Below, one piece after another: positions 62,014 to 64,000 of a stretch of 64,000 nucleotides of DNA (position 1 is the first letter of the stretch; every line of letters starts with the position of its first letter). A program made the position numbers and the translations under genes. The notes under the pieces were generated by a model. The model searched no databases, was not told the origin of the DNA, and worked only from the letters and a program-made list of their open reading frames with translations. Source of the stretch: Streptomyces niveus (GTDB taxonomy: Bacteria; Actinomycetota; Actinomycetes; Streptomycetales; Streptomycetaceae); contig NZ_CP018047.1 of NCBI RefSeq assembly GCF_002009175.1, positions 5,704,001-5,768,000 of the forward strand. Direction: 5' to 3'.

Positions 62014-63104
62014 CCTTGCCCGGTCGCGGCCCCGACCGCACCGAACACCTCGTCCTGCCCGGTGTCCTGACGGCCGATCAGGCCGACGAGACCGTCGCGG
62101 GGATCCTCGCCGTCCAGCGCCCCGACGGCGCCATCCCCTGGTTCCGCGGCCACCACCTCGACCCGTGGGACCACACCGAGGCCGCCATGGCGCTCGACGC
62201 GTCCGGTGAACACGAGGCCGCGGCCCGCGCGTACGCGTGGCTGGCCCGGCACCAGAACGAGGACGGGTCCTGGTACGCCGCCTACGACGACGGCGAGGCC
62301 ACCCGGCCCACCGATCTCAGCCGCGAGACCAACTTCTGCGCCTATCCCGCGGTCGGCGTCTGGCACCACTACCTGGCCACCGGCGACGAGGTCTTCCTCG
62401 ACCGGATGTGGCCCGTCGTGCGCTCCGCGATCGGGTTCGTCCTGGAACTCCAGCAGCCCGGCGGGCAGATCGGCTGGAAGCGCGAGGCCGACGGCACGCC
62501 CGTCGACGACGCCCTGCTGACCGGCAGTTCGTCCGTGCACCAAGCGCTGCGCTGCGCGCTCGCGATCGCCGAGGAACGTGAGGAGCCGCAGCCCGACTGG
62601 GAGTTGGCCGCCGGTTCACTCGCGCACGCGATCCGGGAGCACCCCGAGCGCTTCCTCGACAAGAGCCGCTACTCGATGGACTGGTACTACCCGGTCCTCG
62701 GCGGGGCGATGACCGGAGCGCAGGCGAAAGCGCGGATCGAGGAGGGCTGGGACCGCTTCGTCGTCCCGGAACTCGGGGTGCGCTGTGTACTGCCCAACCC
62801 GTGGGTGACGGGCGGCGAGAGCTGCGAACTCGCCCTGGCGCTCTGGGTGGTGGGCGAGTCGGACCGGGCGCTGGACGTACTCCAGTCCATCGGGCATCTG
62901 CGCGCGGACGGCGGAATGTACTGGACGGGCTATGTCTTCGAGGGTGAGAAGGCCGTCTGGCCCGAGGAGTTGACGAGCTGGACGGCAGCCTCACTGCTGC
63001 TGGCCGTGGCCGCTCTCGGGGGGGACGAGGCGACCACGGCGGTCTTCAGCGGTGAGAGGCTGCCGTCCGGACTCGAGCCGGACTGCTGCGAACGGGTCGG
63101 CTGA
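62010..63104 (+). CDS. Cytoplasmic alpha/alpha-toroid (prenyltransferase-like) protein
   Basis: 364 residues, GTG 62010. No signal peptide. It has repeated helix pairs with QRPDGAIPWFRGHHLDPWDH, YAWLARHQNEDGSWYAAYDD, GQIGWKREADGTPVDDALLT, LRADGGMYWTGYVFEGEKAV. The DG-x-W/Y turns are those of terpene cyclase/glucoamylase-like (alpha/alpha)6 barrels; a catalytic DxDD is not present. It may act on a glycan or lipid made by the GT4 and methyltransferase partners. This is the second toroid protein near the riboswitch, but it is unrelated in sequence beyond fold. Confidence 0.82.
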   Translation: MTLPGRGPDRTEHLVLPGVLTADQADETVAGILAVQRPDGAIPWFRGHHLDPWDHTEAAMALDASGEHEAAARAYAWLARHQNEDGSWYAAYDDGEATRPTDLSRETNFCAYPAVGVWHHYLATGDEVFLDRMWPVVRSAIGFVLELQQPGGQIGWKREADGTPVDDALLTGSSSVHQALRCALAIAEEREEPQPDWELAAGSLAHAIREHPERFLDKSRYSMDWYYPVLGGAMTGAQAKARIEEGWDRFVVPELGVRCVLPNPWVTGGESCELALALWVVGESDRALDVLQSIGHLRADGGMYWTGYVFEGEKAVWPEELTSWTAASLLLAVAALGGDEATTAVFSGERLPSGLEPDCCERVG

Positions 63105-63139
63105 GGGTCGGTCGGCTGAGGGCGGCCGCCGACCGGCCG

Positions 63140-63433
63140 TCAGACCCGACGGATCCGGCCGGCCAGCCCGTGGCCGATGAACAGGTACACCACGGCCGCG
63201 AGACCGTAGCCGCACACCACTCGCGCCCATGCCTCGTCGAAGGTGAACAGGTCGTAGGACCAGCCGGCGAGCCAGCGTGCCGCGTCCTGGACGAAGTTCA
63301 CCAGGTCGTTGGCGCGGTTGGCGTCCAGCAGGTACATCAAGATCCAGAGGCCCAAGATGAAGGCCATGACATCCGCGATCACTATGAGGATCGTGGCTGC
63401 TGCGCTACTTCCACTGCGTTGACGTGTGGCCAT
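63140..63433 (-). CDS. Small membrane protein (97 aa)
   Basis: Two membrane helices (ATILIVIADVMAFILGLWIL and VVCGYGLAAVVYLFIGHGLA) flank an amphipathic extracytoplasmic loop (NDLVNFVQDAARWLAGWSYD). Basic ends. It is typical of conserved actinobacterial proteins of unknown function. ATG 63433 has no marked ribosome binding site. Confidence 0.75.
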   Translation of the reverse strand: MATRQRSGSSAAATILIVIADVMAFILGLWILMYLLDANRANDLVNFVQDAARWLAGWSYDLFTFDEAWARVVCGYGLAAVVYLFIGHGLAGRIRRV

Positions 63434-63502
63434 GACGTCCGTGTTGCCGCTCCGGGACGGCCGAAACCCCCCACCTGGCCGACACGTCGTGTCCGGTGAA
63501 CG

Positions 63503-63539
63503 CCGAAGGCCCCCGCCCGGGGAGGGCGGGGGCCTTCGG
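63503..63539 (-). terminator. Perfect 16-bp hairpin after the 3' partial gene
   Basis: CCGAAGGCCCCCGCCC (63503-63518) pairs with GGGCGGGGGCCTTCGG (63524-63539), 19 bp past the stop codon of the minus-strand gene ending at 63558. Confidence 0.88.
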
Positions 63540-63557
63540 ATGTGTGGTGCTCGGCGC

Positions 63558-64000
63558 TCAGCCGCGCTGGATGCCGGTCGTGTCCTGGAGCAGACCGCGA
63601 CGGCCGTCCTGCGTCTGGGCGATCAGGCCGGGACCGCGCTGCTCGACGGCCAAGTACCAGGTACCCGGAGCGAGTTCGGCGATCGGGGACGGCGAGCCGT
63701 CCTCGCCGTACAGGGGACGGGCCACCGGCACGGCGAACCAGAACGGCTCGAAGTTGCCGCCGGACGAGCCGTCCTGCTTCGGACCCGGCGCCCCCGGCTG
63801 TCCGCCCTGCGAGGGCTGACCCGGACCCGGCTGGCCCGGCTGGGCACCGCCGTACGCCGGCTGGGGCTGACCCGGCTGGCCACCGTAGGGCTGCTGCTGG
63901 GCGCCCGGGTAGCCGTAACCCTGGCCGGGGTGGCCCGGCTGGCCGTACGGCGAGGCGACCTGCGGCTTCGGGGCGCCGACGAGCGGCGCCTTGAGGGCGG
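63558..64000 (-). CDS. Pro/Gly/Gln-rich protein, 3' part (5' end outside window)
   Basis: The C-terminal 147 residues are visible, ending QDTTGIQRG. About 80 residues are repeats such as YGYPGAQQQPYGGQPGQPQPAYG, then a conserved globular end: SSGGNFEPFWFAVPVARPLYG, SPSPIAELAPGTWYLAVEQR, GPGLIAQTQDGRRGLLQD. The end domain is familiar from Streptomyces hypothetical proteins; function is unknown. A strong terminator follows. Confidence 0.8.
   Translation of the reverse strand, partial: ALKAPLVGAPKPQVASPYGQPGHPGQGYGYPGAQQQPYGGQPGQPQPAYGGAQPGQPGPGQPSQGGQPGAPGPKQDGSSGGNFEPFWFAVPVARPLYGEDGSPSPIAELAPGTWYLAVEQRGPGLIAQTQDGRRGLLQDTTGIQRG

Overview
The window is high-GC actinobacterial chromosome with strongly GC3-biased codons, many GTG starts, GTGA/ATGA gene overlaps, DUF3052, DUF4429, DUF4383, an SCO2322-type protein, TerD paralogues and a homodimeric pyruvate dehydrogenase E1. 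All of this points to a Streptomyces core-chromosome segment. Long open frames opposite real genes are GC artefacts and are left out.

Layout. 1-545: non-coding, with a large imperfect palindrome and three copies of a short intergenic repeat. 547-5769: NarL-type two-component pair, DUF4429/SHOCT protein, alpha/beta hydrolase, TetR regulator. 5910-9332: divergent drug exporter, secreted I36-like inhibitor, small membrane protein, K+ channel. 9459-13964: aceE, a possible leader ORF, DUF3052 protein and a peroxiredoxin. 14182-23502: a Ter stress island with four TerD/TerA-type proteins, a TerC-like DUF475 membrane protein and a translationally coupled C-C lyase / phosphoribosyltransferase-StiP fusion / HAD phosphatase operon. 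23471-29213: DedA, a second two-component pair, zinc ribbon, DUF4383, coiled-coil and DUF4097 proteins. 29416: tRNA-Val(TAC). 29769-40900: mixed housekeeping and membrane genes, with one MITE-like element at 32669-32876. 41101-49723: MFS exporter with a C-terminal winged helix, a tandem paralogous pair, VOC protein, serpin, a decayed AraC gene beside a second copy of the same MITE in inverted orientation, HxlR regulator with an imine reductase, DUF2330 protein. 49983-52619: GT87/PAP2 fusion and GNAT.

52649-59281 is the most striking region. A cobalamin riboswitch heads a leftward, overlapping operon encoding a secreted, membrane-anchored alpha/alpha-toroid protein, a second anchored extracellular protein (SCO2322 family), an ECF transmembrane subunit, a fused double ECF ATPase and an ECF substrate-binding membrane protein. 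I read it as a cobalamin uptake system whose two surface proteins may be counterparts of the two domains of animal transcobalamin/intrinsic factor. Upstream lies a 91-bp duplicate of the first gene's translation start and signal peptide, a scar of a lost paralogue. 59821-63104 holds a glycosyltransferase, methyltransferase and a second, cytoplasmic toroid protein. The window ends inside a Pro/Gly/Gln-rich protein gene.

Many genes (5910, 24097 minus, 24207, 32178, 33356 minus, 33421, 45393, 52134) have a -10-like box 6-8 nt before the start codon and little or no ribosome binding site, so leaderless transcription appears common here.
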